Shown: piece after piece, positions 15,455 to 22,989 of the stretch
Layout: every line of letters starts with the position of its first letter
How positions within the stretch are numbered: position 1 is the stretch's first letter
Source: Pannonibacter sp051860505
Lineage (GTDB): Bacteria > Pseudomonadota > Alphaproteobacteria > Rhizobiales > Stappiaceae
Assembly: GCF_051860505.1 (NCBI RefSeq)
Contig: NZ_JBHYDX010000002.1
Location: 219,109 to 283,108 of the forward strand
Reading direction: 5' to 3'
DNA length: 64,000 nucleotides
Made by a program: the position numbers and the translations under genes
The notes under the pieces: generated by a model
The model's input: the letters and a program-made list of their open reading frames with translations, nothing else
Database searches by the model: none
Told to the model about the DNA's origin: nothing

Positions 15455-16226
15455 ATGGTCCCCGATACATCTCGGTGGAAAACAAGTCCCGACTATGACT
15501 TCATGGACGATCTCAGCGTCAGTGATCTTGCATGGGAATGCCTGCGCCGCAACGAGGCCTACCAAACAGATTATTCAGGGCTGTTGAAATCAGAGCAGGC
15601 TGGCCAGCCATTGCCGCAAGCGTTGCGCCAACGCTGGGGGTTGCGATTTCGCCGCTCGCCCCAGTCGCAGCAGCCATGAAGAGGCCGTTTTCTGGACCCC
15701 GGAGGCCGATACCAGCACGCTCCATCTGACAGGCGCGCCTTCACCTGTGGGCGCTTCGCCCAAAAGCCAATCGGATCTACGCGAGACCATCCGGCGCCAC
15801 GCGCCCGAGGGCACACACCTGCAACTCGCGATCCTCTCCCCCGCAATCCATGTCATCGTTTTGGCGTCACCGGAGGCTGGCGTGCCGCTCGCGGCGATAG
15901 TGCCGCTCGACGCCGACGGCCTCGACCGCATTGCGGCGGTCGACCGGCTGTGGCGAAGCCTCCACCACCTGCCAGCGCCAGTCGACGCACGCCTGACCCA
16001 GCAACAACGCCGCCGTCTGAAGCTGATGCTGCGCGCCGCCGATGGTCGCATGAACCATGCCACCTATCGTGAAATCGCTGACGCAATCTTCGGCACTGAC
16101 CGTGTCGCCGACGATCCCTGGAAGACCTCGGCGTTGCGCGACACAACCAGGGATCTTGTCCGCGACGGCCACGCCATGATCGCAGGCGGCTATCTCAAAT
16201 TGCTCCGTCATCGTCGACGCTCCTGA
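15455..16226 (+). pseudogene. DUF6499/DUF2285-type regulator interrupted by a frameshift
   Basis: The first frame starts at 15455 (MVPDTSRWKTSPDYDFMDDLSVSDLAWECLRRNEAY, the DUF6499-like N-terminus) and stops at 15677-15679. The next frame continues directly (EEAVFWTPEADTSTLHLTGAPSPVGA) into a DUF2285 domain (LTQQQRRRLKLMLRAADGRMNHATYREIADAIFG, a helix-turn-helix) ending at 16226. Removing one C from the CCCC run at 15659-15662 restores a single frame of about 256 aa. This family is thought to regulate ICE transfer genes. It could be a real inactivating mutation, an assembly error or a slippery-site shift. Confidence 0.75.
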
Positions 16227-16361
16227 TCGAACCCTCATCTGAGGGGGGAGAATTAGGCTTCCCCAAGATCCCCCTCCTTCTTCGCGGTCCTACTTCGCCA
16301 CCTTGGCCCTCGTCCGCCGCTGACAGTCAGCGGCCCCAACGAACCCCACGGAGGCCCTCTC

Positions 16362-16643
16362 ATGTCCCCCAATCTCGCCGGATTGCCGCCGCGCTATCTG
16401 CGTACGCCTGAAGCCGCCCGCTTCCTCAGCCTGTCTGGCCGCACCTTGGAAAAGCACAGGACCTATGGCACAGGCCCGGCCTATCGGAAGCTCGGCGGCC
16501 GCGTCGTCTATTCGATCGAGGATTTGCAGGCCTGGGCCAACCGCGGCGCCGTCACCTCGACCTCCGACCCGGCCGGCTCGATCCTGCCCGCGAAACGCCA
16601 CGAAAACCACGCGACCGAGCGCGGCGCGCGTTCGTATCGTTGA
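16362..16643 (+). CDS. Helix-turn-helix DNA-binding protein, excisionase/AlpA-like (93 aa)
   Basis: The core LRTPEAARFLSLSGRTLEKHRTYGTGPAYRKLGGRVVYSIEDLQAWANRG is the HTH_17 (MerR-like, excisionase/AlpA) fold, about residues 13-60. The tail is basic and disordered. It stands 10 bases before repA, the same arrangement seen in many plasmid-like replication modules, so it may regulate repA as well as act in excision. A second AlpA-like gene lies at 46287 next to int. Confidence 0.85.
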   Translation: MSPNLAGLPPRYLRTPEAARFLSLSGRTLEKHRTYGTGPAYRKLGGRVVYSIEDLQAWANRGAVTSTSDPAGSILPAKRHENHATERGARSYR

Positions 16644-16653
16644 GGAGCCGTAT

Positions 16654-17775
16654 ATGTCACGGCGTCGCCTCATCACCTCCAGCGAGCGGAGCAAGCTCGA
16701 TCCCTTTATCGTAGCCACCGGCGACGCCAGCCCGCGCGATCAGCGCGACCTCATGGAACGGCCCTTCTTTTCGCTGGCCAAGGCCAAGCGCGTCGTGCCG
16801 ATCCTCTATGAAACCGGCGACGTCCGCGTCGAGGTCTTCGCCGTGCCGGAACATGGCATGGCGACCATCTGGGATGCTGACGTGTTGATCTGGGCCGCAA
16901 GCCAGATCGTTGAGGCCGAAAACCTCGGCCTCAAGACATCCCGCTTCCTGCGTTTCACACCCTACCAGCTCCTCATCGCCACGGGCCGCGAAACCGGCGC
17001 CCGTGACTACCGGCTGCTGAAGGGCGCGCTGTCGCGCCTGCAATCCACCTCCATCCGTACAACCATCCGCCACGGTGAGCATTGGCGGCGGCACCAGTTC
17101 TCCTGGATCAACGAATGGGAGGAACTGACCCGCGCCGACGGCCGCGTCGAGGGCATGGAGTTCGTCCTGCCCGACTGGTTCTATCGTGGTGTTATCGACC
17201 GGACATTGGTTCTGGCCATCGACCCAGCCTATTTCCGGCTGACCGGCGGCGTTGAACGCTGGCTCTACCGGGTCGCCCGCAAACACGCCGGCCGTCAGCC
17301 GAACGGCTGGGTGTTCGAAGTTCCTCATCTCCATGAAAAATCCGGCAGCCTGGTGCGGGTTTCCGACTTCGCCCTCCAGCTCCGGCGCATCACAATCCGC
17401 CAGCCGCTGCCGGGCTATCGCCTGCACATCGAACGTCAGGGACGGCGCGAACTGCTTAGAATCCTGCCCGCAGAGTTTTCCACAGGTCCTGTGGACAAAC
17501 CTGTGGAAGCGATCGGGACTTCGCACGCAAACGGTATCGGGACTTCACACGCAGCACTATCGGGACTTCGCACGCACGGATCGCAGCTAACCCTCTGGCC
17601 CGAAACGACGATTCCGACCCTTAACTTAGAGTCTAACCCAGAATCTAACTCTTCTTTTGTAGATGGGGCTGTGAACAACGTCGGCAGCGGACTCCGGAAA
17701 GGGCCTGTCGCACAGACCCAGACCGATGACACCAGCCGCCTGCGCGATGACCGCGAGAGCGGGGGCGCCCGATGA
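16654..17775 (+). CDS. repA: Replication initiator protein A (RPA family), 373 aa
   Basis: ATG at 16654 follows GAGGAGCC. Residues 1-265 match the RepA/RPA initiator family: FFSLAKAKRVVPILYETGDVRVEV, DADVLIWAASQIVE, SRFLRFTPYQLLIATGRETG and a winged-helix part (WLYRVARKHAG). The region from about residue 274 encodes DnaA-box and iteron sequences (see origin feature), giving the repeated peptide IGTSHANGIGTSHA; it is unlikely to be folded. The stop overlaps parA by ATGA. RepA would bind the iterons and allow the excised circle to replicate, helping maintenance during transfer. Family assignment is firm; autonomous replication is inferred. Confidence 0.9.
   Translation: MSRRRLITSSERSKLDPFIVATGDASPRDQRDLMERPFFSLAKAKRVVPILYETGDVRVEVFAVPEHGMATIWDADVLIWAASQIVEAENLGLKTSRFLRFTPYQLLIATGRETGARDYRLLKGALSRLQSTSIRTTIRHGEHWRRHQFSWINEWEELTRADGRVEGMEFVLPDWFYRGVIDRTLVLAIDPAYFRLTGGVERWLYRVARKHAGRQPNGWVFEVPHLHEKSGSLVRVSDFALQLRRITIRQPLPGYRLHIERQGRRELLRILPAEFSTGPVDKPVEAIGTSHANGIGTSHAALSGLRTHGSQLTLWPETTIPTLNLESNPESNSSFVDGAVNNVGSGLRKGPVAQTQTDDTSRLRDDRESGGAR
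17476..17651. other. Candidate replication origin (oriV) inside repA
   Basis: Three elements lie in order. (1) DnaA-box-like sites: TTTTCCACA (17476-17484), TGTGGACAA (17490-17498) and TGTGGAAGC (17502-17510), the first two facing each other. (2) Three 18-bp iterons ATCGGGACTTCGCACGCA at 17512-17529, 17536-17553 (one mismatch) and 17559-17576, with 23-24 bp spacing. (3) An A/T-richer stretch with two tandem 12-mers, AGAGTCTAACCC and AGAATCTAACTC (17628-17651), like a DNA unwinding element. This is the layout of an iteron-type plasmid origin. Confidence 0.75.
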
Positions 17776-18410
17776 TCGTGGCGCTCCTCAACCAAAAAGG
17801 TGGTGTCGGCAAGACGACGCTCGCGCTGCATCTGGCGGGCCAATGGGCCAGCGAAGGCAAGCGCGTCACCCTGATCGATGCCGATCCGCAAGGCTCGGCG
17901 CTGGACTGGTCGCAGCAGCGCGCGCGTGAGGGCCTGCCACGCCTGTTCGGCATTGTCGGCCTGGCGCGCGACACCCTGCATCGTGAAGCACCCGAACTGG
18001 CCCGCGACGCCGATCATATCGTGATCGATGGGCCGCCGCGTATCGCCGGACTGATGCGCTCGGCACTTCTCGCCGCCGACCTCGTGCTGATCCCGGTGCA
18101 GCCGTCACCGTTCGACGGCTGGGCCTCCGCCGAAATGCTGGCATTGATCACTGAGGCGCGCATCTATCGGCCTGATCTGATCGCCCGCTTTGTCCTGAAC
18201 CGTTGCGCCGCCCGCACCGTCATCGCCCGCGAAACGGCCGAGACGCTGGCAGATCACGATCCGCCTGTACTGACGACCACCATCGGCCAACGCATCGCTT
18301 TCGCCGACCTGGCGCAAACCGGCCGCCTCGTCTTCGAGGCCGATGCCGACAGCGTGGCCGCGCGCGAGATCGCTGCGCTCGCCACCGAGGTCGGGAGGCT
18401 GTCGCCATGA
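17772..18410 (+). CDS. parA: ParA-type partition ATPase (212 aa)
   Basis: The deviant Walker A motif is complete (NQKGGVGKTTL, residues 7-17, with the signature lysine K9). IDADPQGSALDW follows (Walker A', about residue 36), then VIDGPP (Walker B). The length suits the small ParA/ParF class without an N-terminal HTH. It should dimerise on ATP, coat DNA and segregate the element together with the RHH protein coded next. Start overlaps the repA stop by ATGA, and its own stop overlaps the next start, so repA, parA and the RHH gene form one coupled unit. Confidence 0.9.
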   Translation: MIVALLNQKGGVGKTTLALHLAGQWASEGKRVTLIDADPQGSALDWSQQRAREGLPRLFGIVGLARDTLHREAPELARDADHIVIDGPPRIAGLMRSALLAADLVLIPVQPSPFDGWASAEMLALITEARIYRPDLIARFVLNRCAARTVIARETAETLADHDPPVLTTTIGQRIAFADLAQTGRLVFEADADSVAAREIAALATEVGRLSP

Positions 18411-18673
18411 CGAAGCCGCCGCAAAAGCGTGGCTTCACTGCGCGCCCTGCCGATCCCGAACACTGGGTCAAGGCGTCCGATCCTGCCGCCACGGCGCCGT
18501 TGCTGTCATCGCCGAAGCAGAGCGGGTTCACCGCCCGACTGACCGTCGATGTCACCCCGGACCTGCGAGGACGCATCAAGATCGCCGCCTTCCAGCGCGG
18601 CGTCACCGCCGCCGACATGCTGCGCAACTTGCTCGCGCGCGAATTCCCACCCTCATCAGGAGACCCCTCATGA
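18407..18673 (+). CDS. ParG/ParB-like ribbon-helix-helix centromere-binding protein (88 aa)
   Basis: The N-terminus is disordered and basic (KPPQKRGFTARPADPEHW). The C-terminal half (FTARLTVDVTPDLRGRIKIAAFQRGVTAADMLRNLLAREF) fits a ribbon-helix-helix fold: one strand, then two helices. A small RHH protein after a ParF-like ParA is the standard type Ib partition pair, in which the RHH protein binds the centromere and its flexible tail stimulates ATP hydrolysis. Overlaps its neighbours by ATGA at both ends. Assignment rests on size, position and fold pattern. Confidence 0.75.
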   Translation: MTKPPQKRGFTARPADPEHWVKASDPAATAPLLSSPKQSGFTARLTVDVTPDLRGRIKIAAFQRGVTAADMLRNLLAREFPPSSGDPS

Positions 18674-19188
18674 CCGGAAACGCGACTCCTCGCCTGCGCG
18701 GCGGCCCAACGCCGGCCAACCCCGCACCGTTCACCACCCTCGTCGAACTGACATGGGTCGAAAAGAAAATCGAACACTGGATCAGGTTCGGTCGCCAGAG
18801 CTACGACCAGATCCTCGACCGACGCCGGCGTGTCGTCGGCTTCGCGCCGAACAGTCTGTTCGCATTCGTCCGCTGGGCGTCGAATGACTACGGCACGATC
18901 ATTTCACGCATCGACATCGTGCGCGCCATCGGTCCTGGCGAACCGTTCCAGACGCTGCCCTTCGTGCGTCCAGGCGGCGAAATCCATCTGAATATCGACG
19001 GCTGGCCAAAGGTCGAACGGGTGCTGCAACTGATCGACGCCATCGAAGCAATGGGCCTCGATCCGGTTGATGCCGCCCCGGATTACTGGCGCCATGTCCA
19101 CAACCGGCTGACGGCCAACCAAGAACCCCACGCCTATACCGCCGAGCAGCACCGGGCGTGGTTATTGCGCCGGAGGGCGGAGCCATGA
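18670..19188 (+). CDS. DUF2840 protein (172 aa)
   Basis: The protein matches the DUF2840 family, found between parA and traF in Tn4371-type ICEs: LVELTWVEKKIEHWIRFGR, FAPNSLFAFVRWASNDYGTIISRIDIVRA, and GGEIHLNIDGWPKVERVLQLIDAIE. Soluble, no membrane segment and no catalytic motif that I can name. Its start overlaps the RHH gene stop and its end overlaps traF, so it is coupled to both partition and transfer genes. Function unknown; its context points to transfer processing. Confidence 0.85.
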   Translation: MTGNATPRLRGGPTPANPAPFTTLVELTWVEKKIEHWIRFGRQSYDQILDRRRRVVGFAPNSLFAFVRWASNDYGTIISRIDIVRAIGPGEPFQTLPFVRPGGEIHLNIDGWPKVERVLQLIDAIEAMGLDPVDAAPDYWRHVHNRLTANQEPHAYTAEQHRAWLLRRRAEP

Positions 19189-19730
19189 GCCGCCTCGGTT
19201 GGGCCGTGGCGACCTTCATCGCCACTAGCGGCGTGGCCGTCGCCACTTGGATCGATGCCCCGACCAAACTGATCTGGAATGCGTCGGCCAGCACGCCGAT
19301 CGGGTTCTACACCGTCGAGCCAGTGGGGCGCCTGGAAGTCACAGACCTAGTCGCGGTCGATGCACCCGAACCGATGGCGAGCTTCCTTGACGAAGGCGAT
19401 TATCTGCCGCGCGACACGCCACTCCTGAAGCGCGTTCTCGGCCTGCCAGGGCAGACCGTCTGCCGTACGGGCGTCGTCATCACCGTCGACGGGATCAAGA
19501 TGGGAACGGCGCTCGAGCGCGACCGCATCGGTCGACCGCTGCCGGACTGGCAGGGCTGCCACGTCATCGCCGACGGCGAAATCTTCCTGATGAACTGGGA
19601 AGTCCTCGACAGCCTGGACGGTCGGTATTTCGGCCGGATCCCGTCGGTTTCGATCATCGGTCGCGCGGTTCCGCTGTGGACCGACAATGACGGCGAAGGC
19701 CGCTTCGAATGGCGCGCGTCAACGCGGTGA
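19185..19730 (+). CDS. traF: S26-family signal peptidase, conjugative TraF-like (181 aa)
   Basis: An N-terminal hydrophobic anchor (LGWAVATFIATSGVAVATW, residues 4-22) is followed by NASASTPIGFY with the likely catalytic serine (Ser36). PLLKRVLGLPGQTV contains the general-base lysine (about Lys82). This Ser-Lys pattern is that of TraF of IncP plasmids, which cleaves and cyclises the TrbC pilin in the periplasm. The start at 19185 overlaps DUF2840; a frame opening at 19158 lies inside that gene. The partner TrbC is encoded at 34165. Confidence 0.9.
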   Translation: MSRLGWAVATFIATSGVAVATWIDAPTKLIWNASASTPIGFYTVEPVGRLEVTDLVAVDAPEPMASFLDEGDYLPRDTPLLKRVLGLPGQTVCRTGVVITVDGIKMGTALERDRIGRPLPDWQGCHVIADGEIFLMNWEVLDSLDGRYFGRIPSVSIIGRAVPLWTDNDGEGRFEWRASTR

Positions 19731-19798
19731 ACGCCACGCCTGCGGCGGGCGCACCGCTCGCCGCCAGCTCTCCCACCGCAACAGGAAGGAACCAATCC

Positions 19799-20137
19799 AT
19801 GCCACAGATCGGTCAATTCACCCGCGAGAAGTCGGGCTTTTCCGGGCGCATCCATACGCTCACCCTCTATCGGGAAGTCAGCATCGTTCCGGCAGAACCA
19901 TCGGACGCCGAGAACGCGCCAGATTACCGCATTCTTCACGGCGGTGATGACGGCGCACCGGAGATTGGAGCGGGCTGGAAGCGCACCGGCGAGAAGGCTG
20001 GCGACTATGTATCACTGCTGATCGACGATCCCGCTTTCGCTCAGCCATTCCGCGCCAACCTGTTCCAGAATGGTGACGACGACAGCTCTTGGTCGCTGCA
20101 CTGGAACCGCCAGCCCAAGCGCGGCGAGCGGGAGTGA
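19799..20137 (+). CDS. DUF736 protein (112 aa)
   Basis: MPQIGQFTREKSGFSGRIHTLTLYREVSIVPAE and YRILHGG... EIGAGWKRTGEKAGDYVSLLIDDP are characteristic of DUF736, a small soluble beta-rich family found beside traF and virB1 genes in alphaproteobacterial plasmids and ICEs. ATG at 19799 follows AGGAAGG; the upstream frame to 19709 is inside traF. Biochemical role not known. Position suggests a transfer accessory. Confidence 0.85.
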   Translation: MPQIGQFTREKSGFSGRIHTLTLYREVSIVPAEPSDAENAPDYRILHGGDDGAPEIGAGWKRTGEKAGDYVSLLIDDPAFAQPFRANLFQNGDDDSSWSLHWNRQPKRGERE

Positions 20138-20140
20138 CCG

Positions 20141-20926
20141 ATGCCGCTCTCCCGCACATCGTCCGCCATCATCACTAAACCCGGAGGTCATACCGCCGTC
20201 CAGCGCATCTCCCTCCTTCTCCTTTCCGGCCTTCTTCTCGCCGTCACGCCGCCGGTCGTCACACAGGCGCAGAGCGTGCCGGTGACGCGAACGTCGATGG
20301 CCGATCCGCATGCCGCCTTCGTCACCGAAGCCTCGCAGCGCTTCAGCATGCCCGAGCACTGGATCAGGGCGGTGCGCCGCGTTGAAAGCGGAGGCGACGT
20401 GCGCGCCATCTCGTCGGCGGGCGCGATGGGGCTGATGCAGGTCATGCCCGCGACCTGGGCCGAGTTGCGCACCCGCTATCGCCTCGGCAATGACCCCTAC
20501 GATCCGCGCGACAACATCATGGCGGGGACGGCTTACTTGCGTGAGATGCACGACCGCTACGGTTCGCCAGGCTTCCTCGCAGCCTATAACGCCGGTCCCG
20601 GTCGCTATGAGGAATACCTCGCAGGCCGCCCCTTACCGGCAGAAACCCGCGCCTATGTCGCCACGCTCGCGCCCCTTGTCGGTGCGGGCGAAATCGCTCC
20701 AAGCAATCCCAGCGCTGTCGTTGTCGCCGCCGCCGATCCACATGTCTGGCGGCGCGCGCCCTTGTTCATCGCGCGCTCGGACGGGCCATCTCCTGCCATT
20801 CCCGTGCAGACTGATGCCGCTTCTGACGACGCCCCGGCTGCAGCTCCAGTGCGTCATGTTTCGGGGATCGTGCCGCAATCGGGTGGCCTGTTTGTCGCCC
20901 CATCTGGCGCAGGAGGCCCGCAATGA
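20141..20926 (+). CDS. Lytic transglycosylase, VirB1-like (261 aa)
   Basis: An N-terminal hydrophobic segment (ISLLLLSGLLLAVTPPVV, residues 23-40) acts as signal peptide or anchor. An SLT domain follows with the catalytic glutamate (RRVESGGD, Glu82), GAMGLMQVMPATW and AAYNAGPGRY. The C-terminal 80 residues are alanine/proline rich and likely disordered. Such enzymes open peptidoglycan for assembly of the type IV secretion channel. It is placed before the relaxase rather than in the trb cluster, as usual in this ICE group. Begins 3 bases after the DUF736 stop. Confidence 0.9.
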   Translation: MPLSRTSSAIITKPGGHTAVQRISLLLLSGLLLAVTPPVVTQAQSVPVTRTSMADPHAAFVTEASQRFSMPEHWIRAVRRVESGGDVRAISSAGAMGLMQVMPATWAELRTRYRLGNDPYDPRDNIMAGTAYLREMHDRYGSPGFLAAYNAGPGRYEEYLAGRPLPAETRAYVATLAPLVGAGEIAPSNPSAVVVAAADPHVWRRAPLFIARSDGPSPAIPVQTDAASDDAPAAAPVRHVSGIVPQSGGLFVAPSGAGGPQ

Positions 20927-21176
20927 CGGGTTTCGCGGTGTGGCGTGGCATGGCGTGCTTCTGGAAAGGAGGTGCGGGATGGCGGGGGTGGAGGCAGGAA
21001 ACGACAGGCAGAGGGCAAGATAAAAGCGCCATGTCCACCGCCGCCCAAGTCTTTGACTTGGCTTGGTTTTTGGCGTGCCGGTCGGTTGGGAGCAGTGCCG
21101 CTGACCGCGTTTTCTTTAATGATTACAAGGCTGTTTCCGACACTGTGCCCGTCTTGGCCTGCTGGAGGGCGCGGCC
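20927..21176. other. Candidate oriT region upstream of relaxase
   Basis: This non-coding gap directly before the relaxase has a purine-rich block (about 20966-21030) and a perfect inverted repeat CCAAGTC-TTT-GACTTGG (21045-21061). A T-rich stretch (GCTTGGTTTTTGGCGTGCC) follows. Origins of transfer usually lie next to the relaxase gene and carry such dyads. A weak 85-aa frame (20923-21180) crosses it but has tryptophan/glycine-rich low-complexity composition. No nic consensus is identified, so this is positional inference. Confidence 0.45.
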
Positions 21177-22946
21177 ATGAGCGAAGGCGACGGCGACTTC
21201 AATGTCCGGCCAGGGCGTATCAAGAGCACCCGCGCGGGTAAGCAAAAGAGTTTCATCAATCAGGTCCTGCGCGCCGCGAAGAAGGCTGGTCACACCGGGA
21301 GCGGCGGGGTGTCACGATCTGGCGGCGGGACAGCGGCGCGTGGCCGTTCGACCTTCGGGCGCGGCCGCAACACGTTCAGCCGCAACCGCCTGTTTGGCAG
21401 CAACCGCCGTGTCGTGGTCACCGCCCGGATCGCCCGCCACTCCGGCAAGGCCTTTCGTTCGGCCCCGCTCTCGACGCATCTGTCCTATCTGAAGCGCGAA
21501 GGTGTCACCCGTGACGGGGAGAAGACGGTGATGTTCGATGCCGGCAGCGACCGCGCCGATGACATCGCCTTTGCCGAGCGTTGCAAGCATGACCGGCATC
21601 ATTTTCGTTTCATCGTCTCGCCCGAAGACGCCGCCGACCTGACCGACATTCGCGCCTTCACCCGCGATCTCGCCAGCCAGATGCAATCCGATCTCAGGAC
21701 CAAGCTCGATTGGGTGGCCGTCGATCACTGGAACACCGACAACCCGCACGTCCATCTGATCGTGCGCGGTGTCGACGAGACCGGCGCAGACCTCGTGATC
21801 TCGCGCGATTATATCAGCCGCGGACTGCGCTCCCGCGCCGAGGATCTCGTCTCCATCGAACTCGGCCCCAAGCCCGAGCACGAAATCCGCAACGCCCTGG
21901 ACAAGGAGATGACGGCGGAACGCTGGACGCGGCTTGATGTCGAGATCCGAATCGCGGCCGACGAGACCGGCTTCATCGACCTGCGGCCGGAAAATCCTGG
22001 CACGGCCGATCCCGAACTGCGCCGCCTGATGGTCGGGCGCCTTCAGCATCTGGAAAAGATGGGCCTCGCAGCACCTGCATCATCGGGCGAATGGATGGTC
22101 GGGCTGGAGGCCGAGCGATCCTTGCGCGATCTCGGCATGCGTGGCGACATCATCAAGACCATGCACCGCGCCTTCACCGAGCGCGGTCAGGATCGCGGTG
22201 TCGCCGACTATGTGATCGACGGCGGCGCGGCAGGGACGCCCGTCATCGGTCGACTCGTGGACAAGGGCCTGCAGAACGAACTGACCGGTGAAGCCTATGC
22301 CGTGATCGACGGCATCGATGGCCGCGCCCACCATGTTCGTTTCCGAAGCATCGAGGCGTTCGAGCATTCCCCGCCCATCGGCGGCATCGTCGAGGTCCGC
22401 CGTTTCGGCGGCCCCGACGACCCGAACCCGACAGTGGTCCTGGCCGGCCGTTCCGATCTCGACCTCAACCGCCAGATCACGGCGCCGGGCGCCACCTGGC
22501 TCGATCATCGCCTGGTCGAGCGTCAACCGACCACGCTTGCCATGGGCGGTTTCGGACGCGAAGTCCGCGATGCGATGGCGACTCGCGCTGACCATCTGAC
22601 TGAGGAGGGCCTCGCCCGCCGTCAGGGTCAGCGCATCATCCTGCAGCGCGATCTTCTCAAGACACTGCGCCAGCGCGAACTGGATACCGTCGGTGCGAAA
22701 CTCTCGACCGAAACGGGGTTGCCACACATGAAGGCACAAGCCGGCGAGCATGTCGCCGGCGTCTATCGCCAGCGCCTGACGCTCGCATCCGGCCGTTTCG
22801 CCATGATCGACAATGGCCTCGGCTTCCAGCTCGTGCCCTGGAGCCCACCGCTCGAAAAGAAGCTGGGCCAGCACATCGCCGGTGTCGCCAACGGCAGCGG
22901 CGGCATCGAATGGAGCCTTGGCCGCAAACGCGACCTTGGCCTGTAG
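21177..22946 (+). CDS. Relaxase / mobilization nuclease with DUF3363 domain (589 aa)
   Basis: A basic low-complexity N-terminus (residues 15-85) precedes the relaxase core: THLSYLKREGV (about residue 103, likely active-site tyrosine), HHFRFIVSPEDA, and DHWNTDNPHVHLIVRGVD (about residues 182-199, the histidine cluster that holds the metal). The C-terminal DUF3363 half follows (GRLVDKGLQNELTGEAYAVIDGIDGRAHHVRF). This is the VirD2-like relaxase of Tn4371-type ICEs: it nicks oriT, stays bound to the 5' end and is led through the channel by TraG. Start at 21177; traG follows after 43 bases. Confidence 0.92.
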   Translation: MSEGDGDFNVRPGRIKSTRAGKQKSFINQVLRAAKKAGHTGSGGVSRSGGGTAARGRSTFGRGRNTFSRNRLFGSNRRVVVTARIARHSGKAFRSAPLSTHLSYLKREGVTRDGEKTVMFDAGSDRADDIAFAERCKHDRHHFRFIVSPEDAADLTDIRAFTRDLASQMQSDLRTKLDWVAVDHWNTDNPHVHLIVRGVDETGADLVISRDYISRGLRSRAEDLVSIELGPKPEHEIRNALDKEMTAERWTRLDVEIRIAADETGFIDLRPENPGTADPELRRLMVGRLQHLEKMGLAAPASSGEWMVGLEAERSLRDLGMRGDIIKTMHRAFTERGQDRGVADYVIDGGAAGTPVIGRLVDKGLQNELTGEAYAVIDGIDGRAHHVRFRSIEAFEHSPPIGGIVEVRRFGGPDDPNPTVVLAGRSDLDLNRQITAPGATWLDHRLVERQPTTLAMGGFGREVRDAMATRADHLTEEGLARRQGQRIILQRDLLKTLRQRELDTVGAKLSTETGLPHMKAQAGEHVAGVYRQRLTLASGRFAMIDNGLGFQLVPWSPPLEKKLGQHIAGVANGSGGIEWSLGRKRDLGL

Positions 22947-22989
22947 CGCCGGGCAACACATCAACCGTTATGCAGAAAGGGCAACGTCA

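Noticed and set aside
17512..17576. Three short regular repeats that could suggest a CRISPR array
   Set aside because: Repeats are 18 bp with 5-6 bp spacers, inside repA and beside DnaA boxes; they are iterons.
20923..21180. 85-aa frame between virB1-like gene and relaxase
   Set aside because: Composition is Trp/Gly/Arg rich and it covers the dyad and T-rich run; the region is better explained as oriT/leader.
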